Positions 50,416 to 61,117 of a stretch of DNA of 64,000 nt are shown here, in pieces. The notes under the pieces were generated by a model. The model saw nothing but the letters and a program-made list of their open reading frames with translations. It searched no databases and was not told the DNA's origin. Source of the DNA: Zantedeschia hybrid cultivar (Eukaryota; Streptophyta; Magnoliopsida; Alismatales; Araceae). A program made the position numbers and the translations under genes. The stretch spans positions 80,753,024-80,817,023 of the forward strand of contig JARZZO010000005.1 in NCBI GenBank assembly GCA_030544215.1. Direction: 5' to 3'. Within the stretch, counting starts at the first letter, position 1. Each line of letters starts with the position of its first letter.

Positions 50416-52480
50416 AATGTCCCCATGATCCGTAGAATGAATAGTTCGCTGCAGTACCATCAGATCGTGCGGGGTTGCAGTACCTGAGAGGGTCCAATGA
50501 CCACGTGCCATCTGATCCAGCAGTGGTGCAATAAGTATTTCTCTTAACTTTAATGCCCATCGTATCCGACCTAATCTGCGTTACAAGAAAGTATTGGTAA
50601 CGCCTGGCACTGTGTGGGAACCATGCGATCTCAGCTGCACAGATCTGAACTGTTGGATCTGTGTAGGTAGGATCACCATTCTTTTTATGAGAAATACTTG
50701 CTGCAACATGGCTCGCACAATCTGACGGGCGCTTGGGTGGTATGACTGCTATCTCATTTGTTTTAAATTTTGTTTTAACTGTGTGATCTTTGATCAGATG
50801 GTATGGAGGCCAAACTGAGTTAGTCTCCTAGCTTGATAATTTTCCTTTTAAGGAAAACAAGAAATGGGAACTGCTCGACTGCTGTCTAGTCTCTGACCAA
50901 GTCTGGGTTATCCTTGGACATTGCCGAAATATTCTAGACCCTAAGTTGAATTATCCCATGATTGAGTCCGTTTCCTGCAAAAAGTTGGGTCGGTCCAATT
51001 CCGAGGTTGCATTTGAGAAGGTTAACTTCAAAACATCTATGTGGATAAAAATCTATAGCAGCATTTGATAATGTTGTCAATTTAACCAGATTGTGAAATT
51101 TCGAGTTTTAATTTGAAAATACCTCTACCTACATGCCACATTAGCCATGTGGGGATTAAGGTGCTGTAAAAAAAAAAATCGGATTATATGATGAATATAT
51201 TAAAATCTTATGTGCGTCCAAAGGTTCTCGAGTTTTACCGACATTCTGTTCTGGGATGATTCCATAAATTTCTTCTCTTTTTTGCCAATTTGCACGTCCA
51301 AGTAAGACCTGAGCATGGTAGAGGAGATTGATTCTTGAGGGCACTAATCACTTTTATACACTTTCTTCAGCGTTTGTTTACTTGAATTAGAACGGCAAAT
51401 ACTGGTGTACTTTTCTTCGATTAGCTTTGTTTTACACGATTCTTGTCAAGATTCAGCGTGCATGTTATATGGCAAAACAAGGCATCTTAAGATCAATTAT
51501 AGCTCATGGTCACTATGAAAAAATGCACTACTCCACTAAGTTGGGAATATTCCGCGACAGTGGAAAAATTATAGTCAAATCCTTTCAAAACAGGCACCAG
51601 AAAACTGCATCTGATCACCGAACTAGAGCTAAATGGTTGGTATTTTTCCATCATTTCATTTTCCTACGCAGTTAGCGCAAACGAAGAGCATGGTGTAGGT
51701 GCTACATAGAGCAGGTGGTTCATATCAATCAGGTTTATTCCCAAGTAAATAATGTTGATGCAGCAATGCTTCTATTCTAATGAACCAGCTGCCTAATGCA
51801 GTTGGTTCACCTCTCGCCTTTTAATTGGGAGGTCTCAGATTCCATTTCTTGTTGGAACATAAAAACTCCTCTGGGATATTTATTCATGATCCGTATGATT
51901 ACTTCTTCTTCGAATGATCAGATGGATCTAGATTTCTCGTCTAATTAGACAGAATTATCGACCAGTTCAAATCTAATAGGTTAAGAATGATTTCAACTTT
52001 ATTGTCCTCCAATGTCATGTTCAAATTGAAAACCACAACTCCGAGTACATGAATACTCAAATGTTAAACAAGTCCTCTCACTCCTCAGTCTCTTGAAGCA
52101 ATCTCCTATTCATCCCTTGTGTCAAACAATTTCACCCCACGTGGGCATTTAGCCAAACAATATGATACAAGAGGACCCATCAAAAACAGCCTCCCACCAA
52201 ATCACCCAGATTCTTCCACTAAGAAACATCATCATGCACTGCCACATTCAACATAGAGAATGGCATAAAATTAAAACCACCAGGGCAGAACCAAGACCAA
52301 AAACTTTTGCATTCATGGCATATTGTAGATTGTAAGTACTCACAAAGAAGCGCAGGCAGCCACAGATGGTCATGGGCGTTTCAACAAACACTACCAGAGC
52401 TGCCATTGCAACGCCACCCACCATCCCATGGAGTGTACAGAGTGAAAAGCCACACACATATTTGCTATGGTTTGGAACTG
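50416..52480. other. Intergenic region and 3' UTR of RBD1
   Basis: AT-rich sequence. The last 200-300 bp next to 52480 is presumably the RBD1 3' UTR, since that gene reads on the minus strand. No further gene or element was recognised. Confidence 0.6.
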
Positions 52481-53080
52481 TCATTGCACCAAGTAGCCGA
52501 GGAGGAAGAGGGCGAAGAAGAAGAGGAGGGTGCCGTAGATGAGGGCGGCCTTCTGGCCGGAGGTGAGCGAGTTTCCCCCGAGACCGAACTGCTGGTTCTG
52601 GGCGAACCCCGCGATCTCCACGCTCTTGCTCTCGAAGAAGGACTGCGCCGCCCCGCAGGTGGGGCACCGCCAGTCCTCCGGCAGCTTCTCGAAGCCGAGC
52701 CCCGGCGGGATGGGGTATGACGGGTCCCCCACCGCCTGGTCGTATCGGTAGCCGCACGACCTGCACTCGTAGATCCCCGTGTTCAGCACCGCGAACCGCT
52801 CCTCCAGCCGCCGCTGGTCAAACTTCCCCTGCTCGGCGTCCTCTTCGGTCCCCTCCGCCGCCATGTTGTCCTCTGCTTGGGTGGGGTCTTGCTCCGAGAG
52901 GGGCTTGTCTTCCTTGGAGACGTCAAGGGAGGCGAGGGCGGTGGAAAGGTGGAACCTTGGCCGCCGCTGGTGGGAGATTCTGAGGCCGGGCAAGTGGGTT
53001 CTGCTGGGTTTCGTCTGCGGAGGCGATGGGGGCTGGAGGTGGAAGGAGAGGGCGGGTCTCGCCGTTGCAAAAGCTGCCAT
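52481..53080 (-). CDS. RBD1: Membrane-anchored chloroplast rubredoxin (RubA/RBD1 type)
   Basis: A single-exon gene of 199 aa. The start is the ATG at 53080 (AAGATGGC context, MAAFATARPALSF); an upstream in-frame GTG is not a plausible start. Residues 1 to about 50 are a Ser/Arg/Pro-rich chloroplast transit peptide, then an acidic linker (about 52-95). The rubredoxin fold has two metal-binding knuckles, CRSCGYRYD (Cys106, Cys109) and CPTCGA (Cys139, Cys142), with the family motif IPPGLGFEKLPEDW between them. One hydrophobic helix at about 178-198 ends the protein (LFFFALFLLGYLVQ), typical of the thylakoid-anchored RubA/RBD1 group needed for photosystem II accumulation. There is no PDZ domain, so it is not ENH1. 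Another small plastid rubredoxin remains possible. Confidence 0.88.
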   Translation of the reverse strand: MAAFATARPALSFHLQPPSPPQTKPSRTHLPGLRISHQRRPRFHLSTALASLDVSKEDKPLSEQDPTQAEDNMAAEGTEEDAEQGKFDQRRLEERFAVLNTGIYECRSCGYRYDQAVGDPSYPIPPGLGFEKLPEDWRCPTCGAAQSFFESKSVEIAGFAQNQQFGLGGNSLTSGQKAALIYGTLLFFFALFLLGYLVQ

Positions 53081-53409
53081 CTTGATGGGTCTCTTCACCC
53101 CTTCTTCTCCTCACCTGTCCTGTTGCTGCTGTTACCCAGTGCTCCTGCTTCGGCTTCTACTGCTCTTCCTCTTCTTTCTCCTCCTCCTGCTGAGAGGTGG
53201 AGATCAGATCAGAGATGGCTTTCAAGGTGAATTGGGAAGGGAATCCATGCTGTGGAGGGGGGAGCATATGCTGTTTTCTTGGGATTTTCCAGGTGTTTTT
53301 GGGTGGATAAGGTGTGGCCTTGCAACTGCGGATACATGTGGGACTCTCAGATTGTGCGGGGAAGCTGGTCCTCTGCGCCAAGGGAAAGTACGGGGACCAA
53401 TGGCGAAGT

Positions 53410-53979
53410 TAGGAGTATTCAAATCGAAAAATTAAATAGAATCAACCAATTCAATTTGATTCGATTCACTTTAAATTTTTGAAAATTTAATTTGAGTTGA
53501 AACCAAATCTAATGAAGAATTTGATTTGGTATGATATTTCTTGTTCACAAACCAAATCGAATTAAGTTAAAATAACATAATACATGTATTAAATTCTTAG
53601 GTAAGTTTGAGTTTATGTAAACTATAAGGTACAGAATCTCAAATTGTTTTCAAATAATATTTTTTAGATTGTCATCTGGTGTAAAAAAAAGGTTGAATCC
53701 TTAATAAAGTAGAGTGTTTAACTATAATGGTACATTCAAGACTCAAACCTCTACATAAATTTTAAATAATATTTTTTGAATAATTATTATTTAAAAATAA
53801 TATTGAAATTGATTATTTAACCATAGTGGCCCATTATGAGGTCTAAACTGCAAATCAAACTGAATTATTTCGATTTGATTTGGTTCGATTTCAAACTTTT
53901 TTGTTTTGGTCTGATTTGGTTTGACTCTTTATTTAGTTTTATCCTCAAACTAAATCAAACCAAAATGTGAACACCCCTA
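53410..53979. mobile_element. hAT-like MITE (570 bp)
   Basis: The left end TAGGAGTATTCAAATCGAAAA faces a right end whose reverse complement is TAGGGGTGTTCACATTTTGG, a short imperfect TIR of the TAGGGGTGTTCA kind seen in plant hAT elements. The interior is AT-rich with repeated AATCGAATT/GATTTGGTT words. The flanks GGCGAAGT and GGCAAGAT agree at only 5 of 8 positions, so the TSD is weak. It sits about 330 bp upstream of the RBD1 start codon. Confidence 0.5.
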
Positions 53980-54145
53980 GGCAAGATTTAGTTATTCTTA
54001 TTAAAAGATTGTCAGACTCTGTCCCATTGTGCCACAATATATAAGTGACACATTGGACTCCAGGTTAGTGCAAGTGGATCTATCTCAGTGTAGTGACAGA
54101 GAGTTCTTGCAATTACCGAACATGAGCGCAACCTATTTCTTTTAA

Positions 54146-54323
54146 AAAATGATACAATAACTCAACTTTTTAACACCACTTTTTGACACTTCTAAGGATC
54201 AATCATATACATTAGAGAAAAGTACTATTACCCCACACATTTAACAGTCCTACCTTCCAATGTATAATTGACATTTAGAGTGTCAAAAAGTGGTATAAGA
54301 AAACGGCGTTATTGTATCATTTT
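54146..54323. mobile_element. MITE with TIRs of about 45 bp
   Basis: The left arm AAAATGATACAATAAC through CCACTTTTTGACACT is mirrored by the right arm, whose reverse complement reads AAAATGATACAATAACGCC through CCACTTTTTGACACT. The total is about 178 bp with a loop of roughly 85 bp and no coding capacity. The superfamily was not assigned because the flanks are T-rich and the TSD cannot be read. Confidence 0.7.
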
Positions 54324-55995
54324 CCTTTTTTCTTTGCCCCACTTTGTTTGCAGAATAACTTATTAGGTGGGGCTCACTAATGGAATAACGTATCTTAGAA
54401 TAAGGGGTGTTTCGGTTAGATAGTTTTATTTCATTAAGCTGACCATCATGCATCCACTGTGTACTCTGATTCAGAAGTAACTTGTATCCATAAAGGAGTT
54501 GAGTTTCTAGAAGAAAACTCAGTAGGAATCTTAGGGAACTCGATTAATAAAAGATATCCAGAAGAATAAATGCAAGGATTGAATGAAGTTAGTAGTTTGA
54601 CTTATCCTTTGTGCTATGTAATAAAGAAATATAGTAATTTACCTTGAACTATATATGTTTTGAATATTCATGGTTCTCTTTTATTTATTACGATCGTCTA
54701 TTCATCTCTCCTATTGATAAATAATTTTCCTATAAATGGACACGATATATATTTTTATGTTAGATTTCTCTTCCTACTGTCATGCATATTCTTGTCACGT
54801 ATATACCGGATTGAGGACCAATCTGACACGAGCAGGGTGTGACGCTACCTATTGCTAGTAGTTTCTGAAGGAAAATTGCTTATATATTGCTAAAATTTTG
54901 TCAAATATTTTGTACTGTTATCTTTAAAGAAAGTATTTTGATACCCTTTAATTCTTAAAACTCCTACCTTTATACCCCTAAAGCCAAATTTCATCCAAGA
55001 ATTAGAAAAATACTTAGAATATTCTCTAGTAATGGTTACAACAAAAAATATGGATATTCTTAGTTAAAAATTAAAAAGATCTCCTTTTCTCTCTCTTCAT
55101 CCTCCACCCCCTACCCTTGTATCTTTCTTAAGCAACCAGAGAGCATCCCGTACGCCATCCAATCTCTCTCTCTCTCTATCTCTAAGAAAACATGGCTTTT
55201 ATTGCCAATTAAACAAATAAAAACAATACAGATAATTATAAATTAACTACGTACTACAAAGAAGGATACAGATAATCAAGTACTTCAAGGAAAAGAAATG
55301 AAAACAAACTTTGAAACTGGATGCTGTTAATAATTTCAGAAACTCCCTCCAACGTTCTTTTTTAACATCAACCCATAATTTTTAATATTGCCTGATTTTG
55401 TTCTACATTTGAATACCTAAAATAATCACTTTCCCCTTAGATCTACGTTTGCTACAATTGGAAAAAAAAAGCAAGCATCACTGTTATAACTCTTTTGAAG
55501 ATTCTCTTTCCCACAATTGATCTTGTGTTGTTTGCTAAACATGGCTATCGACTTGCATGGATTTCTACTAAAAGATTGATTTATTTTTGAAGTTTAATTA
55601 ACAGTAAATGTGGCAAAAATTATAATTTGAGTTTTAAAACTGCAAATGACATGAAACTAAAGTCATTAATTAAAGAACTTGTTATTGGAAGTTTTGTGAA
55701 AGGTATTTTTACTGATTTCATGGTTTAGAGAGTTGTTTCTACATAAATACTCCCAGGGTACCAAATCAACGTTTCTAGAAATAACATCCATCCTTACAGT
55801 TAGAATTCTAAGTAGAAACTGAAAAGAAGAAGGAAATTCATGAGAATCCAGATTGGAGAAGTGTATATCACTTCCATGAAGTGATGGCACTCTCCTAATT
55901 AAGTGCTGCTCCAGGTGTAATTATTAAAAAAAAAAAAAGATTGGAGAAGCTCATCCGAAAGTTTTTGAATTAAATTGAGAAGCTTATTTTTTATA
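54324..55995. other. AT-rich intergenic region
   Basis: Starts with the dispersed repeat 54336-54430 (reverse complement of 39781-39863) and contains a short CT run at about 55163-55178. No supported gene; the small ORFs are in AT-rich sequence without motifs. Confidence 0.6.
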
Positions 55996-56386
55996 GGATT
56001 TTTTACATATATACCCCCAAAAACACCATAATTGCATCTATATCTCCAATTCTCACATATTATCATCAGTATCTCTGCAATCTTCAAAATGTTCCATTTA
56101 TGACCCTCCCGTCAAACTTAGGTTAATTTCAACGAAATATGTCAAAAACATTGCATAAATTATGATATCGTTGGAGGTATCGGAGTGCAAAATGTAAGAT
56201 TTTAGTATATTGAAGGGTATATATGTAAAATATTAGTGAATCTAAGGATATTGATGCCAAACCATTAGATTGAGGGATATAAAATGCAACATTTGAAGAT
56301 TGCAGAGATATTGATGATAATATGTGAGAATGTGGGGTATACATGCAATTACGGTATTTTTGAACGGTATATATGCAAAAAAACCC
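55996..56386. mobile_element. Mutator-like MITE with long TIRs and 9-bp TSD
   Basis: 391 bp. The left end GGATTTTTTACATATATACC pairs with a right end reading GGGTTTTTTTGCATATATACC in reverse complement. Complementarity continues for about 100 bp or more on each side (for example TCTCACATATTATCATCA and ATCTCTGCAATCTTCAAA are shared). Flanks TTTTTTATA (55987-55995) and ATTTTTATA (56387-56395) match at 8 of 9 bases, the TSD length of MULEs. Confidence 0.75.
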
Positions 56387-56714
56387 ATTTTTATATAAGA
56401 GACTCCAATCTGTAACCCTATGTTCTTTGCAAGTTTTGGCCACCGAAATTCCCTCTTTTCTTCTTCAAGAGAAGAAGAGAGACTTGTTAGTCATGGGAGA
56501 AGATTTTTGATTCGTGGGAACATCTTTCATGAAGTTGGAGGGAGGAATTGTTGGAGGATTGTGAGGATCTTCATTGATTGGTCGGTTTTTGTAGACAAAT
56601 AATTAACTTAGTCATGAATAATTTACGTACATATTTTCTTTTAGTTTAACATAACTCTTCAAATCTAATCCAATGCATTTGAACTATGAATATATGAATA
56701 ACAGTGTCAATTTT

Positions 56715-56726
56715 CTTGATCCGGCC
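56715..56726. repeat. Left TSD of SINE-2 (imperfect)
   Basis: CTTGATCCGGCC, matched by CTTGATTAGGCC at 56935-56946 (10 of 12). Confidence 0.6.
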
Positions 56727-56934
56727 ATGTTTTTTTTTTTTTTTTTTGAGGTCGTAGATTATTAGTAACGGAGAGGGGGATTCTTAACCGAAGTCCCGAT
56801 TTCAGAACTCGGCATTTCATCGAATTAAGCGTAGAGAAAGGAAAAGACACCTGTGAAAGCACGCTCGCAGGGTTCAAACCCGGGTCTCCTTGCTGAAGGC
56901 GGAGAACATGTCTGCTCCACCACAGGGCTAAACT
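56727..56934 (-). mobile_element. SINE-2: tRNA-derived SINE with long poly(A)
   Basis: About 208 bp ending on the minus strand in a 20-nt A tract (T run at 56730-56749). The minus-strand 5' part reads TAGCCCTGTGGTGGAGCAGA (A-box-like), then GGTTTGAACCC, a B-box-like word that suggests pol III transcription. Imperfect 12-bp TSDs flank it. The family differs from SINE-1. Confidence 0.75.
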
Positions 56935-56946
56935 CTTGATTAGGCC

Positions 56947-57403
56947 GTTTACCCTACTAAAAAGATTGAAGACCTAATAAATACAATGCTAAACACAAAA
57001 ACAAAGTTTGCTCCAGAAATGGAAGAAATTAAGAAAGAAGGTAAAAGGAGTGCATAGGGTTTAGAGGGCCCACCAGGACACATGGGGTTTAAGGAGAGGT
57101 GACTGTGGTATCAGTTGGCTCCAATTTCGCAATGAGGTGATCCAAACGAATCCCGAACCCTACTAAATTGCTTTCCTTTGGACTGAGCGGAGTGCTTTTT
57201 AACTCATGTATATTTATAAGCCACGAAGTTCTTCACTTGCCCTCATAAAAATGAAAAGCTCAACACCACCTGATCTCTCTCATGGAACAACATTCATCGA
57301 AATAACTTCGCTTCTTCTATGTACAAGCAGAAGACAAACAGGAAATAATAATAATCCCACTTGTATAACTCTCTCTCTCTCTCTCTCTCAAATGTCTATG
57401 TAT
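56947..57403 (-). other. Probable 3' UTR of the WRKY gene
   Basis: Sequence downstream of the WRKY stop codon on the minus strand, with a (CT)n run at about 57370-57390. No other feature was seen. Confidence 0.6.
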
Positions 57404-60400
57404 CTAATTAGTTGCAAATGTGGTGCAAGACTGTGGAAGCTGTGGTGACTCGGGGACAACAGGTGGCCTGGGAGGGGAGGCACCGCTTCCATTGGCGCCG
57501 TTGTCGGCCCGAGGTGCAGCCATGACGGAAGAGATGGCTGCGGCCAATGCCGCTGTGAAGTTTGGGTCCGACGTGATCGCCGTGGTGATGGTCTCCATCA
57601 TGGAGCTCTGCCTGTGCCCGTACTGCGAAGCTGGCGGGAACCCCGGCAACTTCTGTGTGAGGTTCGCCTGTAGTGGCAGTGGGAACGGCATGGCAGCCGC
57701 AGGGGGGCGCTGGAGAAGGCTCGCAGTGTTCGGCGGCTGTGTGAGGTCGAGGGTGATGGTCGGGAACGGGGCGGACGCCGAGAGGGTTGCCATGGTGGAG
57801 GCATACGGTGCCGGCGGGAAGAAGCCCGTGTCCACCAGGGTCTCCCTGCTGGTGCGGGAGCCGGAGAGGAGCATGGTGGCGGCCGCCGACGTGGTGTTCG
57901 CCATCGCTGCTGCGGCGGGGGGGAGGGGATGGTTGTGGTTCCCCTCGTACGTTGTAACGAGGATGGCCTTGTCCTCAGCACACCTTTGCACCTGCATTGG
58001 CAAGATAAGTAGTTGTTAAAGACTGCTGCAGTGGTACTAGCTATTTTTTTTTTTTTTTTTTTCAGCTAGAAATAGTACTAGTTACTCATTGTGCATCTTT
58101 TTGCAATAAAGAGATCTTCTACGTACAGGTTTGGACATGTTTGAATTGAATTTAGTCAATAAAGAGAGGGAAATGTTTCAAAAGACCCCCTCATATGGTA
58201 CTTTTCCCACTTTTTTATGAAAGATTTTCTCATTCTCTCTTTATACTAACTGAATTTAATCCAAACTCTTATAGAAAGGAACCGCACCTCCTGATTAAGA
58301 TTCTTCTTTTTTTTCTTCATCTCTTTTGTTTTTCATCAACTTGCATGGGGATACGTGAAATGATCAAGAGATCAAAAGATATCTAGCGAGTGCGGTTTCT
58401 CTCAATAAAAATTCAAACTGAACTAAGTCAATGCATTGAGGAAAAAAAAAAGTCTTCTAAACTTGTGTGTAGAGGAACTCTATTCGTATCTAGCTAATTT
58501 TTCTAAGGAAGAAAACTTGTCCTTACGGGCTTAATGTCTGAAAAAGAGTGTAGTAAGATTTCGATCTATGCAAATATAACAAATTAGAAATAGTTTCTAC
58601 GTCCGGCATATTTAGTTTTTTGCCTTAAAGTGGTCATCTCTAAAGCCTTCGACAAGTTGGAATGGTCCTTCATATCTGTTGCTTTATATAAATTGGGCTT
58701 CTCCACTCTTGCAGTTAAGATCCTGATGTTGTGCATTTCCACTACAACCTTCTCCATTAATATTAATGGGGACAATGTGGGTCTGATTGTCCCTAGCAGG
58801 GGAATCAGACAAGGCTGCCCACTTTCTCTTTATATCTATATTCTATGTTCTGAAATGTTGACCCTGCTCATCCAAGCTGATCTGAAGAACAAACACATTC
58901 AAGGTTTTCAAATTAACAGGAGGGTCCCTACTATTTCTCACTTAATGTATGCTGATGATATAATGTTGTTTAGTATTGCTACAGAGAATGAGATCAACTA
59001 GTATTTGCATTGCCTTGACACTTATGGGAATTGGTCTGGACAGCTCATAAACATATTAAAATCCAGCTTCATGTTTAGTAGTAATGTCCCCATTCATGAT
59101 CAACAACATTCATGCTCCATTTTCAATATTCCACTTATGAAGAAGAAAGATCTTTATCTTGGCATCCCTATATGGCTTGGTAGGGGCAAAGTTGACCAGC
59201 TTTCCTACATAGCAGACAAAATGAGAACCAGGTTCTCCCATTGGAAGGCAACTACTCTCTTCACGGCTGGGATAGTTACACTTATAAATGCTGCTTTAGC
59301 TTCTATCCCTGTTCATGTGATGGGTATTGGTCTCCTACCCAAAACTACTATCATAAAGTTGAATCAGATCATGTGCTCCTTCTTATGGGATGACAACCTT
59401 GGCCACAAGAGAATTCATCTTTGCAGTTGGAGTTCCTTAAAGAAGCATAAGGCTATTGGAGGACTGGGCATCAGAGACTGAAGACTTCAACAAGGCTGCT
59501 GTTCTGAAGCTCATCTGGAGATTCATTCACAATCAGCACTCAATTTGGGCTATCTTACTTAGATCTAAATATCTTATATGAATTTTTGGGATGTCAAGTA
59601 CCCCGCTCAATGTTCTATGACCTGGTTTGCTTTGCTTCAGCTCAGAAACTCTATGTCCACTTTAGGTTTCAAGATTATTAGAGATGGCCTCTCTACAAAT
59701 ATTTGGGTTGACAGATGGATTCCCAATATCATTGCCCTCCTCACTGTCAAGCAGAATTTCGATGCCTTGGTCCCTACTTGGGTCTTCCAGCTTATCAGGA
59801 ATGGGAAGTGGAACGAGGATCTGATATATAATCTCTTTACTGATGAGGTTGCTAACAGCATTTGCAATATCCATTTACCTCATAACGAGTTAAAGGAAGC
59901 TGATCAGTTTATTTGGACTCTCACTCCTGACGGAATTTTCACCACCAAATATGCATATCGTTACCTTTCTGAAACCTCAATTCACCCTTCCTCTTCCTTT
60001 GCTGCTCCTGTCTGGAGATATCTTTGGCATCATACAGTTCAACAAATCATTCCACCTAAGATTACTCACTTTGTGTGGAAGTGTCTTTCAAATGCCATTC
60101 TTGTCTCTGATATTATCTCCAAAAGATTGCCTACTGTTAACAGCATTTGTCAGGTCTCTCTTCTTTGCCCGAAAACCATCAACCACATGCTATTTGAATG
60201 TAATTTTGCGAGAGTTGTTTGGAAAGCTTCCCCCTTAAACTACCACTCCACATTGGATAAGAAGACCTTGGTTGATAAGATAGTTGATTGGTCAAACCTT
60301 CCTTTTGCTTCTAACACTAAAGATAAGTGGTTTCTTTCTGTTAGTTTCTCCTTAATGTGGCAGATTTGGAAAGCCAGATGCAGATTTATGCTAGATGGTG

Positions 60401-61085
60401 TCCAAGTTCCTCCTCTTTCTGTGATTAGATTTGCCATGACTGATGTGGATTTTTGGTACTCACTTATTTCTAATACTTCTAATTTGAAGATCCACAGCAC
60501 TCACAGGCCTAATTGGATTCCCCCTAGCCAAGATATGATTAAGATCAGCTTTGATGGAGCCACTTCAGTTACTGGGGGTGCGGTGGGCATTATTATGCGC
60601 AATTGGCTAGGCCATCCTATCATCTCCTTTACCAAGATGGTTCACTCTTCTGATCCTATTTATGTGGAAGTTTTGGCACTTCTTTCAACTCTTCAGTTAG
60701 GCCAGCAGACTAATGCAGTGACCATTGTGGAAGGTGATGCCCAAATTTTGATCAATGCTGCGCTCAAGATTAACTATGTTCCCTAGAAAGTGAAAACAAT
60801 CATTGAGAATTGCCAACTGATTCTTTCCAATGAGTTTATCTCCCTGCAGTTCATCCCCCTATTAGGTAACTAGCTGCTCATGCCTGTGTTAAGTTTGCTT
60901 CTGCTTCTAATAGCGAAGCTGCTTGGAGCTACTCCCAGCTCCCTCCTTGTATCCGCTCTGTCATCCTTTCTGATGTATCCAAACTTCTTAATTAGTAATG
61001 CATGTTTCTTTATTATCAAAAAAAGCTTGTATGGGCCTGGAGGAGGGCCAAGACAGATTCCACCGGAGTGGCAGCTGCCATCTTC

Positions 61086-61117
<32 letters not shown>

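Noticed and set aside
53081..53098. Upstream start for RBD1 giving six more residues
   Set aside because: The codon is GTG, not ATG; the ATG at 53080 has a good context and begins a typical transit peptide.
52779..53435. 218-aa + strand ORF
   Set aside because: It is the antisense shadow of the GC-rich RBD1 5' part and upstream region.
56870..56885. Possible tRNA gene (GGTTTGAACCC on minus strand)
   Set aside because: No acceptor or anticodon stem; the long A tract and flanking repeats show a SINE.
57420..58019. 199-aa + strand ORF
   Set aside because: It is the exact antisense of the WRKY last exon, whose minus-strand reading has clear family motifs.
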